64,000 nucleotides of DNA from Porpolomopsis calyptriformis (Eukaryota; Basidiomycota; Agaricomycetes; Agaricales; Hygrophoraceae). How positions within the stretch are numbered: position 1 is the first letter of the stretch; the number at the start of each line of letters is the position of its first letter. The DNA lies in assembly GCA_951640195.1 (NCBI GenBank), contig OX621175.1:372001-436000 (forward strand). The letters run 5' to 3'. Both the position numbers and the translations under genes were made by a program. This document shows, in pieces, positions 35,799-49,100 of the stretch. The notes beneath the pieces were generated by a model, which had not been told where the DNA came from, did no database searches, and saw only the letters and a program-made list of their open reading frames with translations.

Positions 35799-35816
35799 TC
35801 CACAAGAAATTGTGGA
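35799..35816 (+). other. Hairpin next to the 5' LTR of element 6
   Basis: TCCACAA-GAAA-TTGTGGA, 12 bases inside the LTR, identical in stem and loop to the hairpin of element 4. It may take part in priming or packaging; neither is shown. Confidence 0.7.
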
Positions 35817-36036
35817 ATATCTGTGTAAGTCAACTTTTGATTAAAAAAGCTTCCCTGTCAATGACACAGCCTCCATCAATGATGAAGACCCACATGAAGA
35901 CTCGAATCACGTGGGCCTCAATGGCACACAACTTGCAAGGTAAACCGCCTGACAATGATGACCTGGGAATGGTGCAGACAAGCGCCATCACTGATTTAGG
36001 TGTGCCAATCACAACCTCAGTAACACCCAAAGACAG

Positions 36037-36609
36037 TGATGCGATGTGGAGCCATCTGAGCTCTGGGATCTGCCCCAAAAGAAGATGGGAGGTACAATAG
36101 AAAGGAGCTATCAAAGAAATCATGAAGATTGAAGAAATAGAAGAAATCGGAAAATTGGAGCACTCTCTAGAGTGCTAGAGGCAGTCGAAGAGGCTCAAAC
36201 ATGAAGGACTAGATGTGGGACGATGGAATCTATCTTCCTTCTCTATAATACAAACATATCTACAAGTAAATATATCTGTGAAAACAAAGATCCCTTTATA
36301 TGCTATATAGTAAAGGGATAAGACTTCTGAATGAAGCCACCAGTGAAAGGGTCAATGGGAACGATGACGATCTACACAATGGACATCTGGCTATCAGATG
36401 CATCCTTTGATATAAGCTGTGAACGCGAATTGAAGGATCAAAGAATTCAAAGAAATTCACAGAAATCTGAAGAGTTCGGAGATAAATCGCTGGACAGGAA
36501 GCCGAATCGCGTAGTTGGGGACATTGTAGCAGTGTAGTAGACATCTGGGGGATCACATAGATATATGGAACATATACTCCAGAGCTCAGGGGACCAATGG
36601 GTCGTATCA
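36037..36609 (-). repeat. Solo LTR of the element 5 family (first copy in element 6)
   Basis: 573 bp, the reverse complement of the element 5 5' LTR (reads TGATGCGATGTGG...GTCGTATCA on plus). Flanks acag and atgg are a 4-bp duplication derived from ACGG by CpG decay on the two sides. Element 4 shows the uninterrupted site (acacccaatgatggcc). Confidence 0.88.
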
Positions 36610-38248
36610 ATGGCCAGCAATAGCCGTAAATTCACCCCAGAGTGAATGAAGACATCATGCCAACTTAGATGATGGCAGCTCCCAACTCACAGAAAGAGAG
36701 GAGTTGTCACCAATGACAAGTCAGCGTGTAAGCATGACAATTGACCCTATGCTCGATACTTTAATGCACACCCTCACTGAGGGTTAAATGAGGACAGGAA
36801 ACCCTTCCTCGTCACGAAACCTGAATGAACGAGCATACGTTCATCAAATGTTAAATCTATTACAGCATAATGAAATAGATGACCAAGATGAGTGACAAGA
36901 CCTATCACCCACACCCAGTCAGATGTCAACTATTACCCATAATAAGAGACAACAAGAAAAGCGCCTGCAGAATTGCAAGGCATTGAGCAAGATGCTCTCC
37001 CATGTAGTTGATCAGGTCAATGTACTTGTTCAGATGAGAATGAGTGGAATTAGTTGTGAGGAATTCATAAAGCTAGCCAATGACCTTAATAAGGTTATGG
37101 TGCATAAGAATAGCAACAACACCCATCGAAATAAGACAGATACAACCATTCGTCTAGATAGGGATGAAGAAGATGAACTTCTTCAACAAGCAGAAGCTGA
37201 GCTTCACTGTCCTCGACAAGAAGATGAGACAAGTTCCATCTATCAGAGACGGCGAGCCGTGGCTGATCAAGTTGATAAACATCGACATGGAAGTAAGAAG
37301 AGGAACAACCAGAATAGGTCATTTGAACAAGAAAATGAAGCGGCCTTGAGACCAGGCACCTTCACACTCAAGGACAGAGTGGCCATCCAAAGGTTGAGAA
37401 ATGGTAACATCCATGAAACCAGAAGATCTGGCCTAGACAACCAAGGCATTGCCTTTGATGCTTCTGGAGAAACCATAGACTTATGGGCAGAAGGACAAAA
37501 TGAGTGGTGTAAATGAGACTGCAGGCTGCCCTCAGATAGAAAGCAGTATCACCAGTCAGACAACAGTGATTCAGATGACCCAGCTCAAGGATCATCTTCT
37601 TCTGATGAGTCCGATTGTAGTGAAACAATGGACACTGGAAGTGATCAGTCAAGAAATTGACCCTCCGATGCTACCGGACATGGTAGTAAAAGAATGTCTA
37701 AACAGATATCAAAAACAACAACACGATACAGAAGTCGTAGCCATAAACCTCATAAATATGAGGGGAAAGATCAACACTCTGATTACCTCAGAGACATTCA
37801 TTGTAAATATGATAAATTAATAGATAAACAAGTGGGCAAACCACTAAAAGGAAACCTATCTGGTTTCTGAACCTCATCACCTAAACTGCCTACTCCAAAA
37901 GAGTATAGTGGTGAAGAGGATATTGAGAAATTCAATGGGTGGCTTCAATCATTCCTGAGATGCCTGAAATTGTCCAACTACGCTGGACCTAACGCAGAGC
38001 CAGAGTGTATCGCTTTAACAGCTATTTATCTTGCAAACAAAGCAAGACAGTAGTTTAACGACAATGTCGACAGCGTGTCTAGGCAGAAATGCTGATGGAC
38101 ATTTAAAGAGGTCATAACTGGACTATATGACTGGTTTATTCATAAAGCATCTATATAGGATGCTACGATGAAATTCTATTTGAGAAAGTACACCACGGAA
38201 GGTGGTGTCTCAGGATTTTTCTATGACCTTGAGAGGTATGTAGGACGT

Positions 38249-38821
38249 TGATGCGATGTGGAGCCGTCTGAGCTCTGGGATCTGCCCTGAGAGATGGTGG
38301 GAGGCACAATAGAAAGGAGCTATCAAAGAAATTGTGAAAATCGAAGAAATAGAAGAAATCAGAAAATCGGAGCACTCTCTAGAGTGCTAGAGGCGGTCGA
38401 AGAGGCTCAAACATGAAGGACTAGACGTGGGATGATGGGATCTATCTTCCTTCTCTATGATACAAACATATCTACAAGTAAATATATCTGTGAAAACAAA
38501 GATCCCTTTATATGCTATATAGTAAAGGGATGAGACTTCTGAACGAAGCCACCAGTGAAAGGGTCAATGGGAACGATGAGGATCTACACAATGAACATCT
38601 GGCTATCAGATGCATCCTTTGATATGAGCTGCGATCGCGAATAGAAGGATCGGAGAATTCGAAGAAATTCGCAGAAATCCGAAGCATTTGGAGATAAATC
38701 GCTGGACAGGAAGCCGAATTGCGTAGTCGGGGACATTGTAGTAGTGTAGTAGACATCTGGGGGATCATGTAGATATATGGAACATGTCCTCCAGACCTCA
38801 GGGGACCAAGGGGTCGTATCA
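38249..38821 (-). repeat. Solo LTR of the element 5 family (second copy in element 6)
   Basis: 573 bp, same family and orientation as 36037-36609, with a perfect 4-bp duplication acgt on both sides. It interrupts the gag capsid part between GFFYDLERYVG and IHEPDLYMFKTQ; element 4 has the uninterrupted sequence. Confidence 0.92.
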
Positions 38822-41800
38822 ACGTATAATACATGAGCCTGACTTATATATGTTCAAAACCCAATTATTATTAGGTCTACCTGCACAGATAACTGACGCA
38901 GTTGTCTAGAAAGGTGTTACCACTGAAACCTTGTCACTTGATATGATTCTCAAAGTGGCTCAACATGTCGAAGAAAGCATTCGAATAAAGCATCGCTGTG
39001 ATGAGCAATGCAAGGCAACATCTGGAGTAACCAGTTAGCTGAAGGCAACCATGAATATGCGGCCGCCAACAAATCAGATGATGAATAAAGAAATGCCATC
39101 ATATTCAAAGCCAGCATACAATAAGTATGCTAACAAATGAGGTCCATACAGACTGTACAGACCAACTGACAACTGTCAGCCTTACAAACCACTGCCAAAT
39201 CGACCAAGTGGTTCTGGAAGTAAACTGACACTGCAGGCGCTGGCACATAATTGAAACCAGACAGGATCATCTGGTGTGAAATGCTATATGTGTGGCAAGT
39301 TTGGCCACTATGCGACCAATCTGAAATGTCCCAATTTTGGGAAGCCCCAAATGGCAGCTATCCAAGAGGGGGAGGATGCATTCAAAATAGTAGCAGAAGA
39401 CGCTATCAACAAGAATGACCAAGAGGCAGATGAGCCTCAAAACAACTACAGAATCATAGTTGAGGAAGAGGAGCATGATCCTTTACAAGGATTGCAGTAT
39501 ACATCACAAGGTGAAGAGTATCACCTCCAAGAATATGATAAGTATGAAGAGTACTCACAAGAAGAAGATGACAATAACATCATCAATGAACAGATACATT
39601 CAATCAGAGAAACGAGTAACCCTGCTTGTGAATTTATAGCGTCTGTAAACAACGAACAAGTGTTCAAAGAGGACACTCAACCCAAATCATGGGTTCGTAA
39701 GTCCAGCAGACAGCAGGACCACCCAGCGAAGCTGAGCACAAAAGTAAGGCCTTTAGTGGCTCACATGGAATTAAACGGCCTCGTAGCCATTGTAATGTTC
39801 GATACAGGCAGCACCTCTGATGCCATTAGCCCAGAATTTGTGAGAGTTGCAAATTTGAAAATATATCAGTTGAAGGACCCTCTTCTAATCCAACTAGGAT
39901 GCCGCGGTAGCAGATCACGGATTAACTACAGTACTTACTGTCCTGTGTGGTATGAAAGTATTGCAAAGAAATACTACTTCGATATTGTAAATATCGACAG
40001 ATTTGACACTATAATTGGCATCGGTTTCATGCGTGAATTCAAAATTATGCTAGAGTCTAGCGCAAACCAGATAATGGTCTGCAGGGTAGCTGCTCCCGCT
40101 CTAACTGAAGGGGAGGAAAATGATGAAATCATGTGCAGACAATCACTGCAACGAACTGAACAAAGGTCTGCTGAATGACTAGCAGATGCAGAACTGAAAG
40201 GTTCTGCAGGGAAGACGTCCAGACAGGATGTCATAGAAACTGACAAACCAAAGGAGTTTGTTGAGGAGTACTCAACAAAAAGGTGTTCAGATGTGAACAC
40301 AAAGAAAATAAAAGAGAGTACCCCTACTGGGTCTAATGAAAAGATGCTACTGAGTGTAGCTCAAATTGTTCAACCAAATGAAAGGACCAAAATGTCCCTA
40401 ACACATGAGGACAGACCTCATCTTCAAGCCAAATGGATCAAAGCATGCCAGGATATCATGCACAGAGTACCCAAGGAATTGCCTCTGGTATGTGGTATCA
40501 ATCACCACATACCTCTTATTGACAAAGATAAGAAGTACAACTACTACCTGCCGAGATGTCTGGACTCACTAAAGCCTCAGCTTATGGCAAAGATCGCACA
40601 GTATATGTGCACCAGATGGTGGGAATCAGTGCAAACCGATCAAGCAGCTCTGATGCTGTGCATTCCAAAAAAGAATGGCACTCTACAGATGCCAATTGAT
40701 TGTCGCAAATGCAATAACAATACTTTGAAGGATGTTATGCCCTTTCCAGACCAAGACCAGATCAGATATGATGTAGCTGGTGGAACGATAAGGTTAAAAC
40801 TGACTTATCGGATGCTTATGAGCAGGTATAGACAGTACCTGAAGACATGCATAAAAGTGCATTTGCAACTATATATGGCACCTACGTGAGCCATACAATG
40901 CAGATAGGAGACTGCAATGCACCTGCTATGTTCCAGCAATGACAATGATCTTTCAAGATTTCATTGGCATATTTATGCATGCATATCTCGACGATCTATT
41001 CATCTACAGTGCTTCCATCCCAGAGCATGAAAAACACTTGGGTCTTGTGTTTGGTAAACTATGAGAATACAAGTTCTACCTCCAAGAGGAGAAGTGCAAA
41101 CTGTATGCTGATGTTATTGACTATCTAGGTCATAAGATAGATGACAAATGGCTACACGCAGATGCCAATAAAATGGTGAGAATACGCGATTGGCAACAAC
41201 CACGCAATTACAACAATGTCCAGAAATTTATAGGACTTATACAATATCTGGCGCATTTCCTGCCAGATATCTCAAGTTATACAGGGCTATTAGCAGCCAT
41301 GACATCAAACAGACAACTGTTCATGTGGAGACTAATCCATGATAAATGCTTTGAATCAATAAAGCAGATATGCTGCTTGACACCTATACTAGTGCCGATA
41401 CATCACAAGAAAGATGAACCTATATGGGTCATCTGTGATGCCTTGATACATGGCGTTGGCGCAATGTACAGACAAGGTCCTACCTGGCAAACCTGCAGAC
41501 CAGTAGGATTTATGTCGCAAAGGTTTACAGATGCTCAATGGAATTATTATACATTCAAGCATGAAATGATCGCAATACTCGAAGCCCTCCTTAAATGGGA
41601 GGACAAACTGATAGGATATCAGGTTCACATTGTGACCAACTATCAAGCTCTTGAGTTTTTCAAGACGCAAAGACGCCTATCTAGCTGACAAGCTCATTGG
41701 ATGGAATACCTTTCAAGATTTTACTTTGACATAACATACATCAAAGGGCAACTGAATAAAGTTGCCAATGCACTATCACGTTATTATGAAAGTGATACAT

Positions 41801-43868
41801 GGTATGATGCTCATCCTATGAGTGACTATGTAGATGTAGATATACATCTAGACCCTGAAAAAGATGATCTCCCTTGGGATCGTCTAAATGAAATTAATAC
41901 TGGAGCCATCGAAATGAAAGCTATCCAGGTCATTGAAGACATTCAATGATGCTGAAGCAATCATCTCCTCAAAAGAGAAGAAGATAGAGATGCGCAAGTG
42001 GCAGCGCTCGCGCTAGTTCCAATTCTGGAAATAGAACTGATGAAAAAATTAAGATCGTCCCCAGATGATCTAATGATATTCCAATCCCGTAAATGGGGAG
42101 AGAACTTGCGCACTCATATAGAGCATAATGAGTCACTGACAGTGGTGATTCGCAGAGGATACAAATCCGATGCATTATTCAGCAAGGTTCTTGAAAACCC
42201 TGATCACCATAAGGCGTTCACTGTCCATGAAGGCCTGATTTGGTTGAATAATTTGGGGGGAGAGGAAGTACTATGTATCCCATCCACAAAGATGGGACAA
42301 GAATCAATTTTCGGCCTGATCATTGATCAAGCACACTCAATAGTGGGCCATTTTGGTCCACAACGTACCACTGACTATGTAAGACGATAGTACTGGTGGC
42401 CTAAGATATTTAGCCACGTTAAACAATTCTGCAAGTTGTATCAGACTTGTCAAACATTGAAAGACGATATGCAGCACCTGACAGGACTATTGCACTCATT
42501 ACCCATACCCACTAAACCATGGCAATCAATTGGAATGGACTTTATTAGTCCATTTCCTGAAATTGACAGGTACAATTACCTATAGGTAGTCATTTGTCGA
42601 ATGACATCAATGATCCACCTAATACTGGTGAATACTAAAACGAAAGCGTCAGAGCTTTCGTGGATCTACTCAAAAGAAGTAGTAAGGCTTCATGGCCTTC
42701 CTGAAAGTATAGTCTCAGACAGAGACTTGAAATTTACCTCCAAATGGTGGAGCAAACTTAATAGGCTCTTAGGAGCTAAACTGTTGATGTCTACATCATT
42801 CCATCCTCAGACAGATGGCGCAACTGTATGAGCTAATCGTTCAATAGGTCAAATCCTCAGAGCAACTGTAAGCTTGGATCAATGAGATTGGATCGCAAAG
42901 ATCCCTATGACCAAATTCGCAATTAACATGAGTATCAGTGAAGCTACAGGCTTCACCCCATTTGAGCTGAATGGAGCATATATGCCTACTATTATTAAGC
43001 AGGTAGAAAATACCACTGAGACACCACCAGGTATCCAAGCATTTGCTCAACAAGCACTGCAGAATCTGGCAGCTGCTCACAATGCGATCATTGCACATCA
43101 CATATTTCAAAGATACTACGCTAATCAGCATAGAAGGGAAGAACTGTCGATAAAAGTAAATAACTTCATGTATCTATTGACTAAGAACCTTAAACTACCG
43201 CAAGGTAGAGCAGGGAAACTACTGCCAAGGTTCATTGGGCTGTACAAAGTCATTCGGGCCTTTCCTAATGAATCCAACTATGAGTTGGAACTTCCTGACA
43301 AGCTCGCAAAGTGACGGATTCATCCATGCTTTCACGTAAATTTGCTGTGTCTGCACTATCCAAACAATGATGCGTTATTTCCTAACTGAGCATCAGTAAA
43401 TGCTTATGACTTCAGTGAACCACTTCAAACCAAATGGTTAGTCAACAAAATAGTCAGCTATAGGTGGGATGACTGAAAACTCAAGCTGGAGGTTCATTGG
43501 AACCTCAGAGACATGACATGGGAGCCTATCTTGTCATGTAAAGAGCTTAGTACTCTAGACAAGTATCTAACCCTAATGGGTGTAGATACCCCTTATCAAC
43601 TGCCAAGATGGCCAGTTAAGAGGCACTGAATGCCGACCGCACTCAGAGCCTTGAGGTGTGCCAACAAGCACACCTTATATGCACGCTAAACCGAGCACGA
43701 CCAATAATTGTCTTAATTGGCAATCAATGGACCAGACATACCTGGTCCAGTGGTGGATTCACCCCAATTGGGGTAATTAGAGGCACCAGAATGATGCCAC
43801 AAGTCTAAGCATGACTTGTATAAAAGCACGACAAACAAAAAACAATAGTAGAAATTTTTCTACCATGT

Positions 43869-46130
43869 ATGACAATGTCGAACAAACACAACACACCCAC
43901 AAGCGTAAGAACAAGCCACTGCCCTGAAGAACCGAGACCACTGGCAATAGTAGAAGATGATGGGGATCAGCTAATGGCTGGTCCCAATGATGTCATCAGA
44001 TCCCTGTGCCAGACACAGCGTGGGCCCTCTTCTGAAGGGGAGAGAGAGCACTGCTCTCAACAAAACACAAGTAACTCATCAGAGTTACCCCCAAAAATAT
44101 AGGTGTGTAACAGCACCATCAATGTCACAATACACTCCAGTTACCAGAGGTGTAAAGTCTGCAAAGACTATATAATGCATGTCATTGAAGATAGCGTAAA
44201 TGAAGATGCCTCATTGAAAGAGGCATTCGATAACTGCTGCAAGGCACACCAAGAGGAACTCATCACAGAGATCTGAAACCTCACCATCTCACTTGAGAAG
44301 GCTCAAGATGATGGTGACTACTATTGCGCTCATTATGAATAAACTCAAGATGAGCTTAATAAAGCCAATCAGCTCATAGCTGAGCTGAATAAATCTAATA
44401 ACGCTAGTGAAGCTGAATTGCTAGGAAAGCGCAAGTGCTCCCATACCAAGGGATTACATTCGCAATCATCAGAATACACAAGGGCATCCAGCCCTGTGAC
44501 CAAGACTTCCTCTGCTCAAGACAAGGGCAAGGAAAGGGAAACTGATAAGGAGGCTCGACAAAGAGCCAATATGGAACACTTTGATCTGTACTTGGATGAT
44601 GAGTTAGTGGGCTGTAGCCCGATGTTCGAAAACCTCAACAAGGAGGATAACATGTACATCAAGAGACACTTCCCCTAACTTATTTGAGAGAATGAGGAAC
44701 TGAAGGCTCGCCTTCAACCTAACTCGTATGTTGAGTTCCCAAACCTCCCAGATCCGGGAGAGAATAATCAATCTAGCCCTAGTGGTGAGATGATCAAACA
44801 GTGCAAGAAGCACTCAACCATCACTGCTTGGCCCAGCATCCCTGCTGGGGCCCACTACTCACCTGTTAACCAGACTGTCCAGGTTAGCGCAAGCACTGAA
44901 GCAGTGCGACGAAATGAAGCATTGGGATTACCCCCTCCATGTGGAACTTGATCTGCAGATGACTGCAGATACCCAGTCAATGCATGCCAATGGCATGCTC
45001 TATTCATGCAAGCCCAAGAATCAGGCAATAATGAGGCTCTCGACCTTGCGCGATCATTTGTCACAATAGTGCAGGTAACTCCTCGAGAGAGCAGGATGGA
45101 TACTCAACACGTTGCGTTAATCAATTGGAGAGTTCCTGCCTGGGCTTCAGGTGACTCCACCAATGCACCTGTACAGGTGCTGACTTCTTCTGTGCCTAGA
45201 TGGATTAACCCATCTCAGCCAACCGCCATGAGCTCCCCAGAAGAGTGGGCTTGTTGGTTTTAAATAAACCACCATGCCGCGCACCCTGGAGTGCGCTTGG
45301 AACGAGATGGCAGCATTTCGCTGTGAAGCCTCCGCGGGATGCTTTTGGTTAGTCAATACAAACCAAAGTTGCCTAAGACCCATGCTCCCACTGGATCATT
45401 GACAGATACTGACCAGATACAGTTGCAATACATCAGAGCAGCAGCCCTCTTGTTTGGAATGCCTGGCCACTATCAATCACTTGTGACAGGATTGAACCTT
45501 TCCATTGCAGAACCCCCCAGAGAACCAGTCTGGTACTCTGGATCATCTAATGTCATGGAACAATCCCTCATTCCATTCTTCGCTGGACAAGGCATTACAT
45601 TTGAACAGGTGGATGACACCTTTGTATATGCCTTTCAATGGCTTGAGGACACCCTCCAGGGTAATATCTCAGACTTATCCACCCTTGAGACATACAGAGA
45701 GTCTGTGCGTAATACCCTGGAAAGGAATGGTGTCCTGCTGTCACTTTGTGATAGAAATGATACCTGGTTCCCTGACAGATGTCCCCGCCAATGTCCCCCA
45801 TCTCGTATCTCATCCAATAATGAGTCTGTTGCCCCATCCGTGGGCCTTATCACCCAAGATGTGTTTGACATGTCTAACTCATTCACTCGGCATGGACAAA
45901 CCACATACATGCTCACCGAGTGTGGACCACCCCATGGCTAGGACTTATCCTGTACCTCGCAATGCCATTCACAGCGCAATTTGCAAGACAGCGCTGCTCC
46001 GCCAGGCAGCGATAGCAAGCAAGTATCACTTGGCTTGCCGATCCCCAAACCTGAGCCAGCTTCACTTCAGGAATGTATTGATAGTACGTTAGAGATACCT
46101 GATGTCCCAATGGACTATGGATGAATGTAG
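43869..46130 (+). pseudogene. Accessory ORF3 of element 6, 754 codons
   Basis: Second copy of the ORF described for element 4: ATG 43869 (MTMSNKHN) to TAG 46128, in one frame, also 754 codons. It has fewer stops; 200 codons are open at 45339-45941 (LPKTHAPTGSLTDTDQ...FFAGQGITFEQVDDTFVYAFQWLED). The CKVC pair, LGKRK patch, DDELVGCSPMFENLNKED and INWRVPAWASGDS blocks are all kept. Equal length over 2262 bases against otherwise diverged sequence is what one expects of a gene that was still translated when the two copies arose. Confidence 0.72.
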
Positions 46131-46257
46131 TTGTCGCCACAGTTGTATTACTACAGTGTAGTTTTCTGTTTTCATTAGTTCCTTCTATGTATTATATAGA
46201 TCGTTTTATGTGTACTCTGCCTGGCTCTCAGGCTTAACTTACCCTGGCAGTTAAGCC

Positions 46258-46269
46258 AAAGGGGGAGGA
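46258..46269 (+). promoter_or_regulatory. Polypurine tract of element 6
   Basis: AAAGGGGGAGGA directly before the 3' LTR, identical to that of element 4. Confidence 0.88.
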
Positions 46270-46464
46270 TGTAACAGATATGTTACATACAGCCACCATG
46301 CTGTGTTTGTACATATTTGTACTGGATACCTTAAGTACTAGTTACACTTAGGTAAACAATAAGTTTACATCCCACTCCCACTTATACCAGATTGCCCCAA
46401 TACATTGGTTCTATGCATATCCTGGTATTGAGCAAAGTGTGATAACTTATCCCCAACCCTTACA
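46270..46464 (+). repeat. 3' LTR of element 6
   Basis: 195-bp partner of 35592-35786; the flank tcact follows it. Confidence 0.95.
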
Positions 46465-46469
46465 TCACT

Positions 46470-46704
46470 CCACCCTGATGTCACTGATACATCTCGACCT
46501 CCCCTAGATTTAATCAAAAACAAAAAAGAATATAAGGTCAAATCTATTCTACAACACTCTGGAGCTAGATGCCAATGAAAATATTTGGTCAAATGGAAAG
46601 GTTATCTAATTGAAGAAGCCACTTAGGAAGAACGATTGAATGTCTTACGACACGCCAAGGAAATTGTGAAGACTTATGAAGACTCAATTCAAATGGCGAC
46701 TTAA
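46470..46704 (+). pseudogene. Chromodomain of element 2
   Basis: The frame continues from 35591: LHPDVTDTSRPPLDL, then EYKVKSILQHSGAR..KYLVKWKGYLIEEAT-stop-EERLNVLRHAKEIVKTYEDS. The YLVKWKGY and EATWE-type core is a classical chromodomain; its last Trp is now a stop (TAG). Pol ends at TAA 46702-46704, and the accessory ORF follows at 46851. Confidence 0.85.
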
Positions 46705-47273
46705 CTCATTTGTCATCATTCCAGCTGTCCATTTTTGAATTCTATTCTTAGATCCAAGTGGCGCTTATAAACCTAGAGTCATTGATACGACTCCATCCAA
46801 TCTTTTACCCACCTTCGACAAACACCCCAACTACTACAATTTACTTGAAGATGCCCACCACTGACACTCCCCAACCTGAATGACAAGTTGCTACCCATTG
46901 TCAAGGACGAATTCCTTCTTCTTGCGCCTGTTCCCCTACCCCTGGTCTCTTCTCCACTACTACTGTCCCCATCTCTAGGCAACTACACCAACAATGTCGC
47001 ATGACTGCTGCTGATCTTTTCAGTACCGAAGCAACTCCTCCCCCCAAAGACCCCAATGTCACCATCACCCATTTAAACATCAACAATGAAAGTCTCAGAC
47101 AATGGAATCGCAATCTGCAAGTGGAGCTGACGGCGATGAAGGCAGAGTTGAAGTTGATGGAGAAACATATTATATTTTGGAAGGACAGTCATGACACGCT
47201 TGAATGCAAGCTCTGGATACTCAAGTGAGAGAAAATGCGAAACTGGATTGACTGCGGGAATACTACCACCCGC

Positions 47274-47846
47274 TGATACAACCCCTTGGTCCCCTGAGGT
47301 CTGGAGGACATGTTCCATATATCTATGTGATCCCCCAGACATCTACTACACTGCTATGATGTCCCTGACTATGCGATTTGGCTTCCTGTCCAGCGATTTA
47401 TCTCTGAATGCTTTGGATTTCTACAAATTTCTTAAAATTCTCCGATCCTTCGATTCGCGATCGCAGCTCATATCAAAGGATGCATCTGATAGCCAGACAT
47501 CCATTGTGTAGTTCTCCATCGTTTCCATTGACCCTTTCACTGGTGGCTTCGTTCAGAAGTCTCATCCCTTTACTATATAGCACATAAAGGGATCTTTGTT
47601 TTCACAGATATATTTACTTGTAGATATGTTTGTATCATAGAGAAGGAAGATAGATTCCATCGTCCCACGTCTAGTCCTTCATGTTTGAGCCTCTTTGATC
47701 GCCTCTAGCACTCTAGAGAGTGCTCCGATTTTCTGATTTCTTCTATTTCTTCAATTTTTATGAATTCTTTGATAGCTCCTTTCTATTGTGCCTCCCACCA
47801 TCTCTCGGGGCAGATCCCAGAGCTCAGATGGCTCCACATCGCATCA
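47274..47846 (+). repeat. 5' LTR of element 5
   Basis: 573 bp (TGATACAACCCCTTGG...ATCGCATCA), matched over its whole length by the inverted solo LTRs at 36037-36609 and 38249-38821. Confidence 0.92.
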
Positions 47847-47849
47847 TTC

Positions 47850-47866
47850 TGGAGCCCACCGCGAGG
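47850..47866 (+). promoter_or_regulatory. Primer binding site of element 5
   Basis: TGGAGCCCACCGCGAGG, 3 bases after the LTR; one change from the site of element 3 (T versus C at a CpG). Confidence 0.8.
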
Positions 47867-49100
47867 GATTGTGCTCAAGTTGTATCATCTTTGGCTTGTT
47901 TCATTCATTTTCCTTCATTTTACCAACTATGCACTTTTCAGTGTATCTCCACCCTCATTCTCTCTTCATTATCCTATCTTCCATCATTTTCGACAATGCC
48001 CTATCATCCCTGCACCTCAGCTCGCCTTTCCAGACCATCTGCACCACTGTTCAAGATGCCCATCTCAAGACATCGTGACTATTTCCCAACTAGCTTTCAA
48101 CGTCGATCTCGCTCGCTTTCGCTTCGATTCTTACGATATCTACGTCACTCGATTCGCGTTTTCGAAGGCTTCCCAACGGTTCCCAGCTCATACGATTTGG
48201 CACAGTGGTTCAGCGGACTTCCGCGTTTCTTTGTTGTGGCACACCCGGATGATGACCTATCGATATCGATAGTTTGACAGCTCGTCCTTCGTTCACCTTT
48301 GGGTCACGATAAGTCCCCTTTCGTCCCTTTTGAACGAGCCCGCTATCGTTCAGATACACCCCCTCGTCGTCGAAGAATGCCTTTGTCTTTGTGCCCCTCC
48401 CCCTACATTTGCCTAATTTCGCTTTCGCTCGTTTCTCCATGTATCCCACGTCGCAAGCGTCCCTTTTGTTCGCCTCGTCGATAGCTTCAAAACGACCGCG
48501 CATATGTAGGATTCCGTTCAGCGCTCACAGAGACTTCCTTTGGTTTTCCTTTTTTTGGACTAGATAGGATATGATTCGGCCATATCTCCAGATCGACGCC
48601 CCGGATTCATCCGACCTTTGGACCATCATTACTCCTCATTCGTACGTTTCCAACGACCCCAAGATCGTCCATATCCATCCACGCTTTATCGACCAACGAC
48701 ATACCCATCCTCCTCCCCCCTCATTATTAGGCTAACCAATTTCGCGACTATTTCTCTACCGTTTCGGACCTTTAGATACTCGATCTAGAGCGTCTTCTCG
48801 AGCCCTTCACGGTCGCCTTATCCGCCTTCATCGATTTTACCTCCTTCATCGTCACTATGGTCATTTCTGCCGCTTTAGATTTTGGACCCCCATCTTGGCC
48901 AATCTGCTCATATTGCCCTCAATTTTGGCCCGTTTTCTTTATTTAAGTGCTTCGTTTGCACTCCCGGTCTTCGCCTCTCAGTTTCATCATCATGTCTTAC
49001 TCGACTTTCGATCGCTCGTCCTCAAATCTCACTTTTTCGACCATACCCTCTTCATTTCAACATTTTCTTCAACTAAATCTAATCTTTAGAAGCTACGAGG

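Larger units (their letters stand above)
35861..43629 (+). pseudogene. gag-pol of element 6
   Basis: Colinear with element 4. The gag helix region (36923-37516) is open for 197 codons. The capsid part is cut by the solo LTR at 38249-38821. The CCHC knuckle CYMCGKFGHYATNLKC lies at about 39282-39330 and is open through the protease (FDTGSTSDAIS, Asp at 39801-39803, intact, unlike element 4) for 300 codons. The RT frame is open from 40293 but shifts near 40795; relative to element 4 a base is missing there. YLDD is present at 40984-40995. RNase H and integrase segments (WVICDALIHGVGAMYRQG, FGPQRTTDYVRR, FHPQTDGAT) and the chromo-like end follow. The stop at 43627-43629 is shared with element 4. 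Confidence 0.85.
35592..46464 (+). mobile_element. Gypsy element 6, inserted in element 2; same family as element 4
   Basis: 195-bp LTRs at 35592-35786 and 46270-46464 are flanked by a perfect 5-bp duplication tcact (35587-35591, 46465-46469). Without two solo LTRs its length is about 9.7 kb, matching element 4. Order: LTR, hairpin, gag (with both solo LTRs), protease (DTG intact), RT with a frameshift, RNase H, integrase, chromo-like end, accessory ORF3, polypurine tract, LTR. I count about eight LTR-LTR differences by eye, all transitions. The clean target duplication suggests that it is among the younger insertions. Confidence 0.95.

Noticed and set aside
46851..47228. Possible gag N-terminus of yet another Gypsy element
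   Set aside because: It follows the element 2 chromodomain, has the same place, MPT start and coiled coil as the accessory ORF of element 1, and continues in frame after element 5.
47720..48277. Overlapping plus-strand ORFs of 170-185 codons at the start of element 5
   Set aside because: They run from the LTR into a pyrimidine-rich internal region, show no known domain and have no matching frame outside the LTR; treated as chance open frames.
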